A DNA stretch of 64,000 nucleotides from Psychrosphaera haliotis (lineage in GTDB: Bacteria; Pseudomonadota; Gammaproteobacteria; Enterobacterales; Alteromonadaceae): contig NZ_WOCD01000005.1 of assembly GCF_009728465.1 (NCBI RefSeq), forward strand, positions 682,001 through 746,000, given 5' to 3'. Position 1 is the first letter of the stretch, and the number at the start of each line of letters is the position of its first letter. The notes beneath the pieces were generated by a model. It had not been told where the DNA came from. It did no database searches and was given only the letters and a program-made list of their open reading frames with translations. The position numbers were made by a program, and so were the translations under genes. Positions 38,867-52,367 of this stretch are shown here, piece by piece.

Positions 38867-40027
38867 ATGAAAAATGTAGTGATTATAGATTGCGTTCGTA
38901 CTGCAATGGGCAAAGCCAGAAATGGCATGTTCGAAAATGTACGTGCTGAAGATTTATCAGCAGCAGTAATGAAGTCTTTACTTGAGCGTAATCCAAAGGT
39001 TGATGCCGCTGAACTTGATGATGTTATCTGGGGTTGTGTAATGCAAACTCTAGAACAAGGTTTCAACGTAGGCCGTCAAGCTGCTTTATTGGCAGGCATT
39101 CCAACGTCAGTTCCTGCTGTAACGGTAAACCGCTTATGTGGCTCTTCTATGCAAGCACTTCATGATGCAGCCAACAAGATAATGGCTGATCAAGGCGACA
39201 TGTTTATTATTGGTGGTGTTGAGCATATGACTCACGTTCCAATGACACATGGCTTAGATTTCCACCCAGGATTAAACTTAAACACAGCTCAAGCTGCTGG
39301 TTCAATGGGTTTAACTGCTGAAGCGCTAGCTCGTAAACATGGCATTAGCCGTGAGCAGCAAGATGAGTTTGGTGTTCGTTCACACAGATTAGCTTATGAA
39401 GCTTCTGTAGAAGGTCGATTCGCAAATGAAATCATTGCTGTTGAAGGCCATGACGAGAATGGCGCATTAACCATGTGTGACTACGACGAAGTAATTCGTC
39501 CACAGACAACAATGGAAACAGTTTCACCACTACGTCCAGTGTTTAACCCGGTAAATGGTACAGTAACAGCAGCGACGTCTTCTGCGCTTTCTAATGGTGC
39601 CTCAGGCATGTTAGTGATGAGCGAAGAAAAAGCCAATGAGCTGGGCCTTAAATTCCGCGCTAGAGTTAAAGCTATGGGTGTATCTGGTTGTGAGCCATCA
39701 ACAATGGGTTGGGGTCCAGTACCTGCAACTGAAAAAGCACTTAAACGTGCCAACATTGGTATTCAAGATATTGGTCAATTTGAATTAAATGAAGCATTCG
39801 CAGCTCAAGCATTATCAGTAGTTAAAGGCTTAGGCATTGAAAATCGTATGGACGACATTAATCCAAACGGTGGTGCAATTGCGCTTGGTCACCCACTAGG
39901 CTGTTCAGGCTCGAGAATATCTACAACGCTAATCAACAATATGGAGCGTGCAGACGCGAAATATGGTTTAGCAACTATGTGTATTGGTTTTGGCCAAGGT
40001 ATTGCGACTATTTTTGAACGTCCATAA
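38867..40027 (+). CDS. fadA: 3-ketoacyl-CoA thiolase, fatty acid oxidation complex beta subunit
   Basis: Thiolase that releases acetyl-CoA in the last step of the beta-oxidation cycle, in complex with FadB. The 386-residue protein has the acyl-accepting cysteine in [12 protein letters not shown], the C-terminal base region [17 protein letters not shown] and the catalytic cysteine in T-M-C-I-G-F-G-Q-G. It follows fadB by 11 bp with AGGAG upstream, and ends in a strong terminator. Confidence 0.97.
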   Translation: MKNVVIIDCVRTAMGKARNGMFENVRAEDLSAAVMKSLLERNPKVDAAELDDVIWGCVMQTLEQGFNVGRQAALLAGIPTSVPAVTVNRLCGSSMQALHDAANKIMADQGDMFIIGGVEHMTHVPMTHGLDFHPGLNLNTAQAAGSMGLTAEALARKHGISREQQDEFGVRSHRLAYEASVEGRFANEIIAVEGHDENGALTMCDYDEVIRPQTTMETVSPLRPVFNPVNGTVTAATSSALSNGASGMLVMSEEKANELGLKFRARVKAMGVSGCEPSTMGWGPVPATEKALKRANIGIQDIGQFELNEAFAAQALSVVKGLGIENRMDDINPNGGAIALGHPLGCSGSRISTTLINNMERADAKYGLATMCIGFGQGIATIFERP

Positions 40028-40044
40028 CCGTTAAACCAATCAAT

Positions 40045-40083
40045 AAAAGTGCAGTGGTTTGAAGCCATTGCACTTTTTTTTTA
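40045..40083 (+). terminator. Rho-independent terminator after fadA
   Basis: Long stem AAAAGTGCAGTGG (40045-40057) with CCATTGCACTTTT, one G-T mismatch pair, followed by a run of nine or more T. It starts 17 bp after the fadA stop. Confidence 0.93.
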
Positions 40084-40156
40084 TCTGTTTAAAATCTTAT
40101 TCATGTTTTGTTACATAATTTCAGTAACATAAAACTTCTATTGCTAAGAGCCTAAT

Positions 40157-40390
40157 ATGACTTCACCAAACAGAACATTAGATGCTATGGGGCTTAGATG
40201 CCCTGAGCCTGTGATGATAATTAGAAAAGAAGTTCGCGGAATGAATGTAGGGGAAACCCTGTTAGTAAAAGCCGATGACCCTGCTACAGTTAGAGACATC
40301 CCTTCATTTTGTAGGTTTATGGGGCATGAATTACTAGAACAAAATAGTAAAGAAATACCTTTTGTTTTTCTAATAAAAAAGGGAACATAA
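40157..40390 (+). CDS. tusA: Sulfur carrier protein TusA
   Basis: Small sulfurtransferase that receives persulfide sulfur from IscS for tRNA 2-thiouridine and other uses. The 77-residue protein has the hallmark [13 protein letters not shown] (Cys-Pro active site) and the [16 protein letters not shown] segment. Start and length match E. coli TusA. It is 29 bp upstream of a diguanylate cyclase gene; no functional link is evident. Confidence 0.95.
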   Translation: MTSPNRTLDAMGLRCPEPVMIIRKEVRGMNVGETLLVKADDPATVRDIPSFCRFMGHELLEQNSKEIPFVFLIKKGT

Positions 40391-40419
40391 TCTTGTAACC
40401 ATATTTGGGACGGATGTAT

Positions 40420-41493
40420 ATGCAAGAAAAGTATGAAAAGTGGCACCGTTATATAAATACTGACAACGTTGACAACGTTGAAGTAAAACGTCAAAACATA
40501 TCACTTTTAGCAATGATTACCTTAGCAATTGTAGTACTTGCAGGTTTGTTGATCGTTAATCACCAAGAGTACAGTGCAATACTCAATGCATCAATTTTTG
40601 GCGGGCTATGTTTTGTAATCATCAGTGCTTGTATTTTTTACTTAACACCGTTTCAGCAAGTTGGGCGTATCGTTTTATGCTCAGGTTTACTCGTATTTAA
40701 TGGCATGCTCATCTATTCTGGAGGCACTGAGAGTACAGCGCTCTATTGGTTGTTTTATTATCCTCTCATGTCTTATTCCGTAACAGGCCCTAAGTGGGGA
40801 TCGTTCTTTTCTCTTTGTTTTATCGTTATAGCGTTTTTTCTTCTCTATACCGACGGCGCTATCACAGCAAATTATGCAATGGCAGAGCGAAGTCGTTTTC
40901 TTTTATCTAGCCTTGTGATCATTTTGTTTTCTTTCATAAACGAATTTTACAGGGAGCAAAGCCGCACTAAAATCGAGTCGGTTTCAATTGATCATAAACG
41001 AGATGCAAACACAGATGCACTAACGGATATTCCAAACCGTCGCTTCTTAGAAGCCTCGTACTTCCCATATTTAAAGGCAAACGCAAACTTATTATTGCCA
41101 GCCTCTCTTATTATGACAGACATCGATCACTTTAAAGTTATCAATGATACTTATGGTCATGATGTTGGTGATAAAGCTATAGTCCACTGTGTAAATGTTA
41201 TAAAAAAAGCGCTACGTAATACCGATGTACTTTGTAGAGTCGGTGGTGAAGAGTTTTTAGTGTGCATACCTCAAATGGGCATTAAAAAGGCTGAAAAAAT
41301 TGCTGAAAAAATTCGTGTCTCTTTACAAGATACACCGATGGTTTTAGAAGATGGTAAATTATTAACCATTAGAAGTAGCTTCGGTGTATCTGAAATAGTG
41401 TCCTCTGACGAATTTAATAGTGCAATAAAATTGGCAGATGAACGATTATATGCGGCAAAAGAAAAAGGCCGAAACAGAGTAGTGGCGGCTTAA
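40420..41493 (+). CDS. Membrane diguanylate cyclase (GGDEF)
   Basis: Predicted to make cyclic di-GMP. The N-terminal half (about residues 20-180) is a block of five or six transmembrane helices with no named sensory domain. The GGDEF domain (about 195-357) has D-I-D-H-F-K-x-I-N-D-T-Y-G-H-x-V-G-D and the active-site G-G-E-E-F (about 275-279). R-N-T-D lies five residues before it, an intact RxxD product-inhibition site. ATG 40420 is preferred, as GGACGG lies 6 bp upstream; in-frame starts exist at 40405 and 40414. A 9-bp direct repeat (GACAACGTT twice) occurs near the start of the coding region. Confidence 0.92.
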   Translation: MQEKYEKWHRYINTDNVDNVEVKRQNISLLAMITLAIVVLAGLLIVNHQEYSAILNASIFGGLCFVIISACIFYLTPFQQVGRIVLCSGLLVFNGMLIYSGGTESTALYWLFYYPLMSYSVTGPKWGSFFSLCFIVIAFFLLYTDGAITANYAMAERSRFLLSSLVIILFSFINEFYREQSRTKIESVSIDHKRDANTDALTDIPNRRFLEASYFPYLKANANLLLPASLIMTDIDHFKVINDTYGHDVGDKAIVHCVNVIKKALRNTDVLCRVGGEEFLVCIPQMGIKKAEKIAEKIRVSLQDTPMVLEDGKLLTIRSSFGVSEIVSSDEFNSAIKLADERLYAAKEKGRNRVVAA

Positions 41494-41550
41494 ATAGTAA
41501 GATAAGCCATAAAGATACTGGCTAACTATGGCGCTAGTTTTAGAATAAAC

Positions 41551-42000
41551 TTAGTTTGGTTTAGCCAATTCAATATTCAACGACACGGGTTTATTGTTTT
41601 GCGTATTGATAACAAATTTATATTTAGTGTTTATGGTTGGCGTAAATTTTATCGCGCCAGCCAAAGGCATTAACATCTCTTCCTTAGTTAATTTAGGGCA
41701 CGTTAGTTTTACTGTTTCACCCAATTTTATTGTGTTACTTTTACCGTTATATACGCCGCAGTTTTTACCACTAGACCAAGCCTTATCAGCAATTTTGAGA
41801 TGATACGGCTGTCCGTCATTTTGAAGGTCCACGTAAATTACGGCTTGATTCTCTGAACTCGTTTTAAATTCATACTCTCGTTTAGCTTCCCACCAAGAAA
41901 ACTCAGATCTTAAAAAGAAGCCTGTAGCGTCTTTCTGTTGATGCGAAACACAAGCTGAAATCAGCAGAGAAGCCGTCATTAGAGCTAATATTTTTTTCAT
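41551..42000 (-). CDS. Putative lipoprotein of unknown function
   Basis: Not recognised as a named family. The 149-residue product has a lipoprotein signal (lipobox L-I-S-A-C, Cys 17) and no aspartate at +2, so outer-membrane sorting is likely. The mature domain has two further cysteines (in K-N-C-G-V and L-T-C-P-K), perhaps a disulfide, and a beta-rich, charged sequence. It is an isolated minus-strand gene between the convergent diguanylate cyclase and the glyS terminator. Confidence 0.75.
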   Translation of the reverse strand: MKKILALMTASLLISACVSHQQKDATGFFLRSEFSWWEAKREYEFKTSSENQAVIYVDLQNDGQPYHLKIADKAWSSGKNCGVYNGKSNTIKLGETVKLTCPKLTKEEMLMPLAGAIKFTPTINTKYKFVINTQNNKPVSLNIELAKPN

Positions 42001-42204
42001 TTACACGTACTCCTCGAATTTTGTAAAGCAGAATTCATATTACGCACTAGTAATAAAAAAATCTGGCAGTTTACCGGCTTATTATTCCAAAGTTATTCTA
42101 AAGCTGTTCCAGTGGACGATTAAAGCTCTGTTAAAGTCGCGCCATATGAAAAAGGCTTCAAATGCACCTGCAATTCTAAGACCATAAGTAGTGCCAAATT
42201 TAAG

Positions 42205-42240
42205 TCAAAAAAAAGCCCAGTCATTTTAGAAACTGGGCTT
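42205..42240 (-). terminator. Rho-independent terminator after glyS
   Basis: Arms AAGCCCAGT (42213-42221) and ACTGGGCTT (42232-42240), loop of 10 nt; on the minus strand it is followed by T8. It is 18 bp past the glyS stop. The rest of the 258-bp gap up to the lipoprotein gene shows no gene. Confidence 0.9.
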
Positions 42241-42258
42241 CTGTAAATCATTTTAAGA

Positions 42259-44325
42259 CTATAAAACTGAAATATCAGCTGTATGCATGAATAATGACTG
42301 TAAACGACCCAGAATAGCATAGCGATTGCTTCTGATAGCTTCATTCTCATCATTAACCATAACGCCGTCAAAAAACAAGTCTATTTCAGTCTGTAATGCA
42401 GCTAAAGAGGTTAACCCTTCGCTGTACTTACCATTTGAAAAGCTTGTTTCTACGCCAGGCGCAACGTCTTCAATTTTATTAACTAAGCTAATTTCAGCGG
42501 CTTCCGATAAAAGTGTCTTATCGATATCGGAAAAGCTGCTTTGTGAGTTTTTGCTTAGAATATTGTTAACACGTTTATTTGCTGCAGCTAACGCTGAAGA
42601 CTCTGGCAATTTAGCAAACTCAACAACTGCCGCTAAACGCTTATTAAAGTCTAACGCTGACGTTGGTTTTTTAATTTCAACGGCACGAATAACTTCAACA
42701 GACACACCGTGATCTCTATAGTGCGCTTCAAAACGCCCTAACATAAAGTCAAAAACATCATTTACAACGTTGTCGTTTGTTAACTTATCACCGAATAATG
42801 AAGCAGCCTGCTCTGCTAACTCTTTAAAGTCTAGCTCAAGCTCTTTTTCAATCATTATTCTAATAATACCAATTGCAGCACGGCGCAGTGCAAATGGGTC
42901 TTTGTCACCTTTCGGGAATTGGCCAATACCAAAAATCCCCACCAAAGTGTCAAACTTGTCAGCTAACGCAACTGCACATGCTTCTTTGGAAGTTGGTAAC
43001 TCATCACCTGCAAACTTCGGCAAATACTGTTGATAAAGTGCATCAGCTACAACCGCATCTTCACCGTCATTTAACGCATAGTATTTACCCATGATCCCTT
43101 GGATATCGGTAAACTCCATAACAACTTCTGTCATCAAATCTGTTTTTGACAGTAGGCCTGCTCTTTTAGCGTGCTCTTCATTTGCGTCTACTTTGCCAGC
43201 AATAAAGCCCGCTAGTGAAGAAATTCGTTCTGACTTTTCTTTTAACGTACCTAGTTGTTTTTGGAACAAAACGCTTTCTAGGCTAGACAGTCTCGACTCC
43301 AAAGACGTTTTCTTATCTGTATTATAGAAAAACTCAGCATCCGCTAAACGAGGGCGAATAACCTTTTCGTTACCTTCAATTACGGCACTAGGCTGTTTGC
43401 TTTCTATGTTACTTATGAATAGAAACTTAGGAAGAAGATTTCCGTTTTCGTCTAGCATTGGGAAGTATTTTTGATCATCCTTCATCGTATAGATAAGCGC
43501 TTCTTGAGGCACCTCTAAGAACTTCTCTTCAAAAGTTCCTACTAGTGCAACAGGCCATTCTACTAAAGAAGTTACTTCGTCTAATAAGTCTTGGTCGTCT
43601 TTAACAACGGCGTTATTAGCTGTGCAAATTGATGTCATTTGTGACTTGATTGAAGATTGTCTTTCATCGAAGTTTACAAGTACGTGAGCTTCTTTTAATT
43701 CAGCTTCGTAGCTATCTGCGTGTGAGATAGCTACTTTTCCTCTATGATGAAAACGGTGTCCTTGAGATAAATTACCTGAACTTAAACCTAATACTTCTAC
43801 TGGAATCACCTTGTCACCAAACATAGTGATTAACGTATGCACAGGACGAATAAATTCAGCGTCATTCGCGCCCCAACGCATAGGCTTTGGAATAGGTAAC
43901 TGTTTTAGAGAGGCTTTTACAAAACCTTCTAATAACTCATTTAGTGTTTTACCAGGCACCGTCGCTTTATGGAGTAACCACTCGCCTTTGTCATTTTTTA
44001 GTCTTGTCGCTTCAGAGATATCAATGCCGCAACCTCTAGCCCAACCTAACGCTGCTTTTGTAGCGTTACCATCTGCATCGAATGCAGAAGAAACTGCCGG
44101 GCCTCTTTTTTCAACGGCTTTGTCAGCTTGGTTAAATTGAAGGTTAGTAACTTTCACAGCTAGCCTTCTAGGTGCTGCTAACCAATTAATTGCATCAAAT
44201 TCTAGTTCAGCGTTCTTAAGCTGAGTTTCAAAGCCAGACATTAAACTTTGTGCTAGTTTTTTCAGGGCTTTTGGTGGTAACTCTTCAGTACCTAGTTCAA
44301 ATATAAAATTTTCTTTCATCGTCAT
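42259..44325 (-). CDS. glyS: Glycyl-tRNA synthetase beta subunit
   Basis: Beta subunit of the bacterial alpha2beta2 glycyl-tRNA synthetase; provides tRNA recognition and HD-type domain. The 688-residue protein begins F-I-F-E-L-G-T-E-E-L-P-P-K and has the G-H-R-F-H-H motif and a C-terminal anticodon-binding DALR-like region ending near A-I-L-G-R-L-Q-S-L. Start could be ATG 44325 or ATG 44319, six bases later. It lies 6 bp downstream of glyQ. Length equals E. coli GlyS (689). Confidence 0.97.
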   Translation of the reverse strand: MTMKENFIFELGTEELPPKALKKLAQSLMSGFETQLKNAELEFDAINWLAAPRRLAVKVTNLQFNQADKAVEKRGPAVSSAFDADGNATKAALGWARGCGIDISEATRLKNDKGEWLLHKATVPGKTLNELLEGFVKASLKQLPIPKPMRWGANDAEFIRPVHTLITMFGDKVIPVEVLGLSSGNLSQGHRFHHRGKVAISHADSYEAELKEAHVLVNFDERQSSIKSQMTSICTANNAVVKDDQDLLDEVTSLVEWPVALVGTFEEKFLEVPQEALIYTMKDDQKYFPMLDENGNLLPKFLFISNIESKQPSAVIEGNEKVIRPRLADAEFFYNTDKKTSLESRLSSLESVLFQKQLGTLKEKSERISSLAGFIAGKVDANEEHAKRAGLLSKTDLMTEVVMEFTDIQGIMGKYYALNDGEDAVVADALYQQYLPKFAGDELPTSKEACAVALADKFDTLVGIFGIGQFPKGDKDPFALRRAAIGIIRIMIEKELELDFKELAEQAASLFGDKLTNDNVVNDVFDFMLGRFEAHYRDHGVSVEVIRAVEIKKPTSALDFNKRLAAVVEFAKLPESSALAAANKRVNNILSKNSQSSFSDIDKTLLSEAAEISLVNKIEDVAPGVETSFSNGKYSEGLTSLAALQTEIDLFFDGVMVNDENEAIRSNRYAILGRLQSLFMHTADISVL

Positions 44326-44331
44326 GCCCTA

Positions 44332-45243
44332 CTATTTCGAGTCTTGTACATTGCACATTGGAAAGCCTAAAGCTTCCCTAGCATCATAATAAGCTTGAGC
44401 AACTGCTTTAGATAACGCTCTAACTCTTAAAATATAGCGTTGGCGTTCAGTAACGGAAATAGCATGTCTTGCATCTAGCATATTAAATGCATGAGACGCT
44501 TTCATAACTTGCTCGTATGCTGGTAACGGTAAGCTTTTTTCAATCAACAATTGGCTAGCCTTTTCCGCGTCATCAAACTCTCGGAACAAAGTGTCTACGT
44601 CGGCATACTCAAAGTTATAAGTTGATTGCTCTACTTCGTTTTGGTGGAATACGTCACCGTAAGTCACTTTACCCATTGGACCGTCTGTCCAAACTAAGTC
44701 GTAAATGCTATCAACGCCTTGAAGGTACATAGCTAAACGCTCTAGACCATAAGTGATTTCACCTGTCACAGGCTTACACTCAAGGCCACCAACTTGCTGG
44801 AAGTAGGTAAACTGAGTTACTTCCATACCATTTAGCCAAACTTCCCAACCAAGACCCCAGGCACCTAACGTAGGCGACTCCCAGTTGTCTTCTACAAATC
44901 TAATATCATGAACTAGCGTATCTATGCCAAGCTCTTCTAAAGAGCCAAGGTAAAGCTCCTGAATGTTATCTGGAGATGGCTTTAGCATTACTTGAAACTG
45001 GTAATAGTGTTGAAGACGGTTTGGATTTTCACCATAACGGCCATCTGTAGGTCTGCGACAAGGTTGAACGTATGCAGAACTAATTGGCTCTGGCCCTAAT
45101 GATCTTAAAAAAGTCATTGGATGGAAAGTACCTGCGCCAACAGCCATATCTAAAGGCTGGATAATGACACAACCTTGTTTTGCCCAATACTCTTGTAGTG
45201 CAAGGATTAAACCTTGAAAGGTATTAATATTATATTTGCTCAT
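44332..45243 (-). CDS. glyQ: Glycyl-tRNA synthetase alpha subunit
   Basis: Catalytic class II subunit of glycyl-tRNA synthetase. The 303-residue protein has [40 protein letters not shown] and [18 protein letters not shown], all conserved in GlyQ. It is upstream of glyS and downstream (minus strand) of gyrB, from which it is separated by a hairpin; it should have its own promoter. Confidence 0.98.
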   Translation of the reverse strand: MSKYNINTFQGLILALQEYWAKQGCVIIQPLDMAVGAGTFHPMTFLRSLGPEPISSAYVQPCRRPTDGRYGENPNRLQHYYQFQVMLKPSPDNIQELYLGSLEELGIDTLVHDIRFVEDNWESPTLGAWGLGWEVWLNGMEVTQFTYFQQVGGLECKPVTGEITYGLERLAMYLQGVDSIYDLVWTDGPMGKVTYGDVFHQNEVEQSTYNFEYADVDTLFREFDDAEKASQLLIEKSLPLPAYEQVMKASHAFNMLDARHAISVTERQRYILRVRALSKAVAQAYYDAREALGFPMCNVQDSK

Positions 45244-45295
45244 GATTTGTGTTTACCAATTTGCTTTCGTAAAAATTTTAACTCTTAAATAAATA

Positions 45296-45324
45296 AAGCC
45301 TAGCAGTTAAAAACGACTAGGCTT
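45296..45324 (-). terminator. Terminator-like hairpin after gyrB
   Basis: Arms AAGCCTAG (45296-45303) and CTAGGCTT (45317-45324), loop of 13 nt. On the minus strand the stem is followed by a U-rich but interrupted tract (TTTATTTATTT). It lies about 20 bp past the gyrB stop. Confidence 0.65.
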
Positions 45325-45342
45325 TTTTAGTTGGAACCTAAA

Positions 45343-48904
<3,562 letters not shown>

Positions 48905-48919
48905 TAATTAATTTATGAC

Positions 48920-50023
48920 CTAAAGCTTCATAGGCATAACAACGTACAAACTTGAAGGGTCATCATAACCTTCAATCAATGCACTGCTATTTGCGTCTGC
49001 CAGCATTATTTTTACTGTATCTGTGTTTATGTTGTTTAAAACATCAATGATATAAGAGACGTTAAAACCGATCTCCAAGTCACCACCGTTGTAATCAACC
49101 ATCGCCGTTTCTTCAGCTTGTTCTTGCTCAGGGTTATTAGCACTTACTAATAGCTCACCTTGACTAAGGTTAAGTCGAACACCTTTGAATTTTTCGTTGG
49201 ACAATATAGATACACGTTGGAAAACGTCTTTAAGCATATTTTTATCTGCAACAATGGTTTTGTCACCACCTTGCGGTAAAACACGTCTGTAATCTGGAAA
49301 ACGACCGTCTACTAACTTACTTGTAAACACAAACTGCTTATCAATAATACGAATGTGATTATTGCCCAAGTGTATTTGCAAAGGTTCATTATCATCTTCT
49401 ACTAAACGTAAAATTTCTAAGACCGCTTTACGAGGGACAATGACTTGCTTTTGTTGCTTTACACCATTAACTACCGGTTGCTGTGCTAATGCTAAACGGT
49501 GACCGTCTGTCGCGACCGTTCTAATAATGTCCGTCTCTAACTCAAACGACATTCCGTTTAAGTAATAACGCACATCTTGGTTCGCCATTGAAAAGTTTAT
49601 TCTTTCAATTAAAGCACGCAGTGTATGTCTGGCTATTTCAATTTGATCGTCAGACTGCCACTCTTCAAGGTTTGGATAGTCACTAGCAGGTAATGTAGAA
49701 AGACTAAATCGACTCTTACCTGATTTAACCACCGCTGAGTGGCCATCAACTTTTAATTCTATTTCAGCATCACCAGGTAAAGAGCGGCAAATATCAAACA
49801 GCTTTTTAGCTGGGATAGTAATTGCACCCGCTTGAATAACATTGTCTGGTGTTGTTGAGGCTACGAGCTCAACTTCCATATCGGTACCAGTAAACTTCAC
49901 AGAGTCTAACGATACTTCTATTAATACATTAGAAAGGATTGGTAGCGTATGCTTCCGTTCAATTGCACCTGAAACCATAGTTAAAGGCTTTAATAATGAA
50001 TCTTTACTTATAATAAAATGCAT
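48920..50023 (-). CDS. dnaN: DNA polymerase III beta subunit (sliding clamp)
   Basis: Ring-shaped processivity clamp. The 367-residue protein has the three repeated clamp domains; typical segments are P-L-T-M-V-S-G-A-I-E-R-K-H-T-L-P-I-L-S-N, L-S-T-L-P-A-S-D-Y-P-N, D-G-R-F-P-D-Y-R-R-V-L-P and the C-terminal V-V-M-P-M-K-L. Length equals E. coli DnaN (366). It is 14 bp downstream of dnaA and 15 bp upstream of recF, presumably one operon. Confidence 0.98.
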   Translation of the reverse strand: MHFIISKDSLLKPLTMVSGAIERKHTLPILSNVLIEVSLDSVKFTGTDMEVELVASTTPDNVIQAGAITIPAKKLFDICRSLPGDAEIELKVDGHSAVVKSGKSRFSLSTLPASDYPNLEEWQSDDQIEIARHTLRALIERINFSMANQDVRYYLNGMSFELETDIIRTVATDGHRLALAQQPVVNGVKQQKQVIVPRKAVLEILRLVEDDNEPLQIHLGNNHIRIIDKQFVFTSKLVDGRFPDYRRVLPQGGDKTIVADKNMLKDVFQRVSILSNEKFKGVRLNLSQGELLVSANNPEQEQAEETAMVDYNGGDLEIGFNVSYIIDVLNNINTDTVKIMLADANSSALIEGYDDPSSLYVVMPMKL

Positions 50024-50037
50024 TTATCCATTCCCCA

Positions 50038-51441
50038 CTATGACGACAAAATTCGCATTAAGTTTTGCACGTCTTCTTTTATCTCGTGACTTTCTTCTTT
50101 TAATTCTTTTATTTTTCTACAAGCGTGCAACACGGTTGTATGGTCACGCCCACCAAAGGCATCACCAATTTCAGGTAAGCTATGGTTTGTTAATTCTTTA
50201 GCCAAGGACATCGCAATTTGTCTTGGTCTTGCTACAGAGCGACTGCGGCGCTTAGAAAGAATATCAGCGACTCGTATTTTAAAATACTCAGCCACTGTTT
50301 TTTGAATATTGTCTATCGTAACCAACTTGTCTTGTAACGCAAGTAGGTCTCTTAATGCTTCTTTAACAAAGTCTATGGTAATTGGACGACCTGTAAAATT
50401 GGCGTTTGCGATAACTCGATTTAAAGCGCCTTCTAATTCACGAACATTTGAACGTAAACGTTTTGCTATAAAGAAAGCCACCTCTTCTGGTAACTTCACT
50501 TTACTTTGATGCGCTTTTTTCATCAAAATAGCGACTCGAGTTTCTAATTCTGGTGGTTCAATAGGAACATTAAGTCCCCAACCAAATCGACTCTTTAATC
50601 GATCTTCAACACCGTCAATCTCTTTTGGATAACGGTCTGAAGTTAAAATAATTTGTTTATTACCTTCTAACAAGGCGTTAAAGGTATGAAAGAACTCTTC
50701 TTGTGAACGATCTTTTTTAGCGAAGAATTGAATATCATCTATTAATAACGCATCTAAACCACGGTAATAACGTTTAAATTCTTCAATCGCATTATTTTGT
50801 AATGCTTTAACCATGTCTTGCACAAAACGCTCTGAGTGCATATACACTACTTTAGCGTCTTTCTTATTCTGGATGATTCCGTTTCCAACCGCGTGAAGTA
50901 AGTGAGTTTTACCTAGACCCGTGCCGCCATATAAAAACAGAGGGTTATATGCTCCACCAGGATTGTCAGCTACTTGCATCGCTGCTGCTCTTGCCAATTG
51001 GTTACTATTACCTTCAACGAAGCTATCGAAAGTATATGAGTCATTTATATTTGATCTGAAAACAGCCTTTGGTCTTGCAGGCTCTCTTGCTGGACTAGAT
51101 GTTGATTGGCCACTATTTATATTGCCTTGAGAAACTGAAGGACTGGAATTGCTTGTAGCAGCAGCATGAGAAATAGGTGCAGGCTGAATATTTACTTTTG
51201 AACCAACATCAAAGTTTAATCGCGGTGCTGGATTTGAATCACTAAATTGCACTAACAACTCGTTAATTCGATTCATGTATTTATCTCTTACCCAGTCCAA
51301 AACAAAACGATTTGGCGCATACAGGGTAATTAATTGGTCAGAACTGTGAATTTGCAACGGCCTAATCCACATATTGAATTGTTGTTGAGACAACTCTTGT
51401 TCTAAAACCTGAAGGCAATGTTGCCATAAAGACTGATACAC
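50038..51441 (-). CDS. dnaA: Chromosomal replication initiator DnaA
   Basis: AAA+ protein that binds DnaA boxes and opens oriC. The 467-residue protein has domain I (S-L-W-Q-H-C-L, about 1-85), a serine/proline-rich linker (about 90-130), the AAA+ domain with [11 protein letters not shown] and [10 protein letters not shown], and domain IV with [14 protein letters not shown]. The start is GTG at 51441, as in E. coli. Two perfect DnaA boxes and one variant lie upstream, pointing to autoregulation. Confidence 0.98.
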   Translation of the reverse strand: MYQSLWQHCLQVLEQELSQQQFNMWIRPLQIHSSDQLITLYAPNRFVLDWVRDKYMNRINELLVQFSDSNPAPRLNFDVGSKVNIQPAPISHAAATSNSSPSVSQGNINSGQSTSSPAREPARPKAVFRSNINDSYTFDSFVEGNSNQLARAAAMQVADNPGGAYNPLFLYGGTGLGKTHLLHAVGNGIIQNKKDAKVVYMHSERFVQDMVKALQNNAIEEFKRYYRGLDALLIDDIQFFAKKDRSQEEFFHTFNALLEGNKQIILTSDRYPKEIDGVEDRLKSRFGWGLNVPIEPPELETRVAILMKKAHQSKVKLPEEVAFFIAKRLRSNVRELEGALNRVIANANFTGRPITIDFVKEALRDLLALQDKLVTIDNIQKTVAEYFKIRVADILSKRRSRSVARPRQIAMSLAKELTNHSLPEIGDAFGGRDHTTVLHACRKIKELKEESHEIKEDVQNLMRILSS

Positions 51442-51515
51442 TGAATATCCTATTATGATGTCCGGTTATAATTATTGCGTTTATGAAAAATCGCATCGGT
51501 TATTATGCCTTAATT

Positions 51516-51717
51516 TTATCCACAAACTCAACTAAGAATACGCATAAAAACACGATTAAATTTACTTAATTTGTGTGTGCTAAACGTAGCGCCAACTAAA
51601 GACTTTTATTATCCTCTACAAACCAATCAAACCGATACTTTTAGCGGTAAAACACAAAAGAATAACTGAGTTTTTATCCACAATTTGTGGTGTTTTTGGG
51701 GCCCAGCTTGTGTATAA
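51516..51717. promoter_or_regulatory. DnaA-box cluster between dnaA and rpmH
   Basis: Perfect TTATCCACA at 51516-51524 and 51674-51682, and TGTGTATAA (reverse of TTATACACA) at 51709-51717. The 418-bp AT-rich gap also holds the dnaA and rpmH promoters. This may be dnaA autoregulation only, or a remnant or active origin element, since in pseudomonads oriC lies between dnaA and rpmH. Confidence 0.7.
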
Positions 51718-51750
51718 AATATAAACTTTAAATTTATTGGATCATTTTGA

Positions 51751-51779
51751 TTGACTAAAAGTGGATCAATCTATATTAT
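51751..51779 (+). promoter_or_regulatory. Promoter of rpmH
   Basis: TTGACT (51751-51756), 17-bp spacer, TATTAT (51774-51779), about 80 bp upstream of the rpmH start. A GC-rich block with inverted repeats (51794-51823) follows in the leader, unlike its AT-rich surroundings. Confidence 0.65.
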
Positions 51780-51859
51780 TCGGCGTCCTTTTTTGGGGCC
51801 CTGCAGGGGTCGCGACCTGCGGGTAATTTTGTAGTAATAACCGATCGGATGGATTAAAT

Positions 51860-51994
51860 ATGAAACGTACATTTCAACCTAGCGTACTAAAACGTAAACG
51901 TACTCACGGCTTCCGTGCTCGTATGGCAACTAAAAACGGCCGTGCTGTTCTAGCTCGTCGTCGTGCGAAGGGACGTAAAGTTCTTTCTAAGTAA
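51860..51994 (+). CDS. rpmH: Ribosomal protein L34 (bL34)
   Basis: A 44-residue, very basic 50S subunit protein: [20 protein letters not shown] start, ending [12 protein letters not shown]. It matches bL34 along its entire length. It is the first gene of the rpmH-rnpA-yidD-yidC series and is divergent from dnaA. Confidence 0.98.
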   Translation: MKRTFQPSVLKRKRTHGFRARMATKNGRAVLARRRAKGRKVLSK

Positions 51995-51998
51995 TAAA

Positions 51999-52367
51999 GT
52001 GGATAACTTCACTTTTCCAAGGGAGTTACGTTTAGTAACTCCCTCGCATTTTTCCCGCATTTTTGACCGCCCGGTTAAAGCTGTTTCAGACCATTTTACT
52101 CTTCTTGCTAAATACAATGATTTACCACATCCACGTGTTGGACTTGTTGTCGCGAAAAAGAAAGAAAAAACTGCAGTAGGCAGAAACAGAATAAAACGTG
52201 TTTCGCGAGAAAGTTTTCGTTTAAATCAACACCAATTGCCAAATATTGATATAGTAGTCATCGCTCGAGATGGTATTGGCAAAGTAGATAATGAAAAACT
52301 TAACAAGCAGCTGAATAAATTATGGAAAAAAATCGCGCTCCGTTGCGAACAATCCTTAAAAAAATAG
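51999..52367 (+). CDS. rnpA: Ribonuclease P protein component
   Basis: Protein subunit of RNase P, which matures the 5' ends of tRNAs. GTG at 51999, five bases after the rpmH stop, gives 122 residues starting [11 protein letters not shown]. The central R-V-G-L-V-V-A-K-K and the RNR motif [14 protein letters not shown] are conserved. Upstream in-frame starts inside rpmH are unlikely. The 3' end overlaps yidD by 46 bp. Confidence 0.95.
   Translation: MDNFTFPRELRLVTPSHFSRIFDRPVKAVSDHFTLLAKYNDLPHPRVGLVVAKKKEKTAVGRNRIKRVSRESFRLNQHQLPNIDIVVIARDGIGKVDNEKLNKQLNKLWKKIALRCEQSLKK

Noticed and set aside
40471..40490. 9-bp direct repeat GACAACGTT x2 as a mobile-element scar
   Set aside because: It is in frame in the coding region, encodes a repeated D-N-V, and nothing else suggests insertion.
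42873..43327. Plus-strand open frames across glyS, dnaA, gyrB and other genes
   Set aside because: They lie antisense to strongly conserved genes and lack ribosome sites or recognisable products.
52120..52145. CCACGTG in rnpA as a third parS
   Set aside because: Only the central seven bases match; the outer arms do not form the palindrome. The same holds for CCACGTG at about 59940 in mnmG and TCACGTGG at about 24473 in the GT9 gene.
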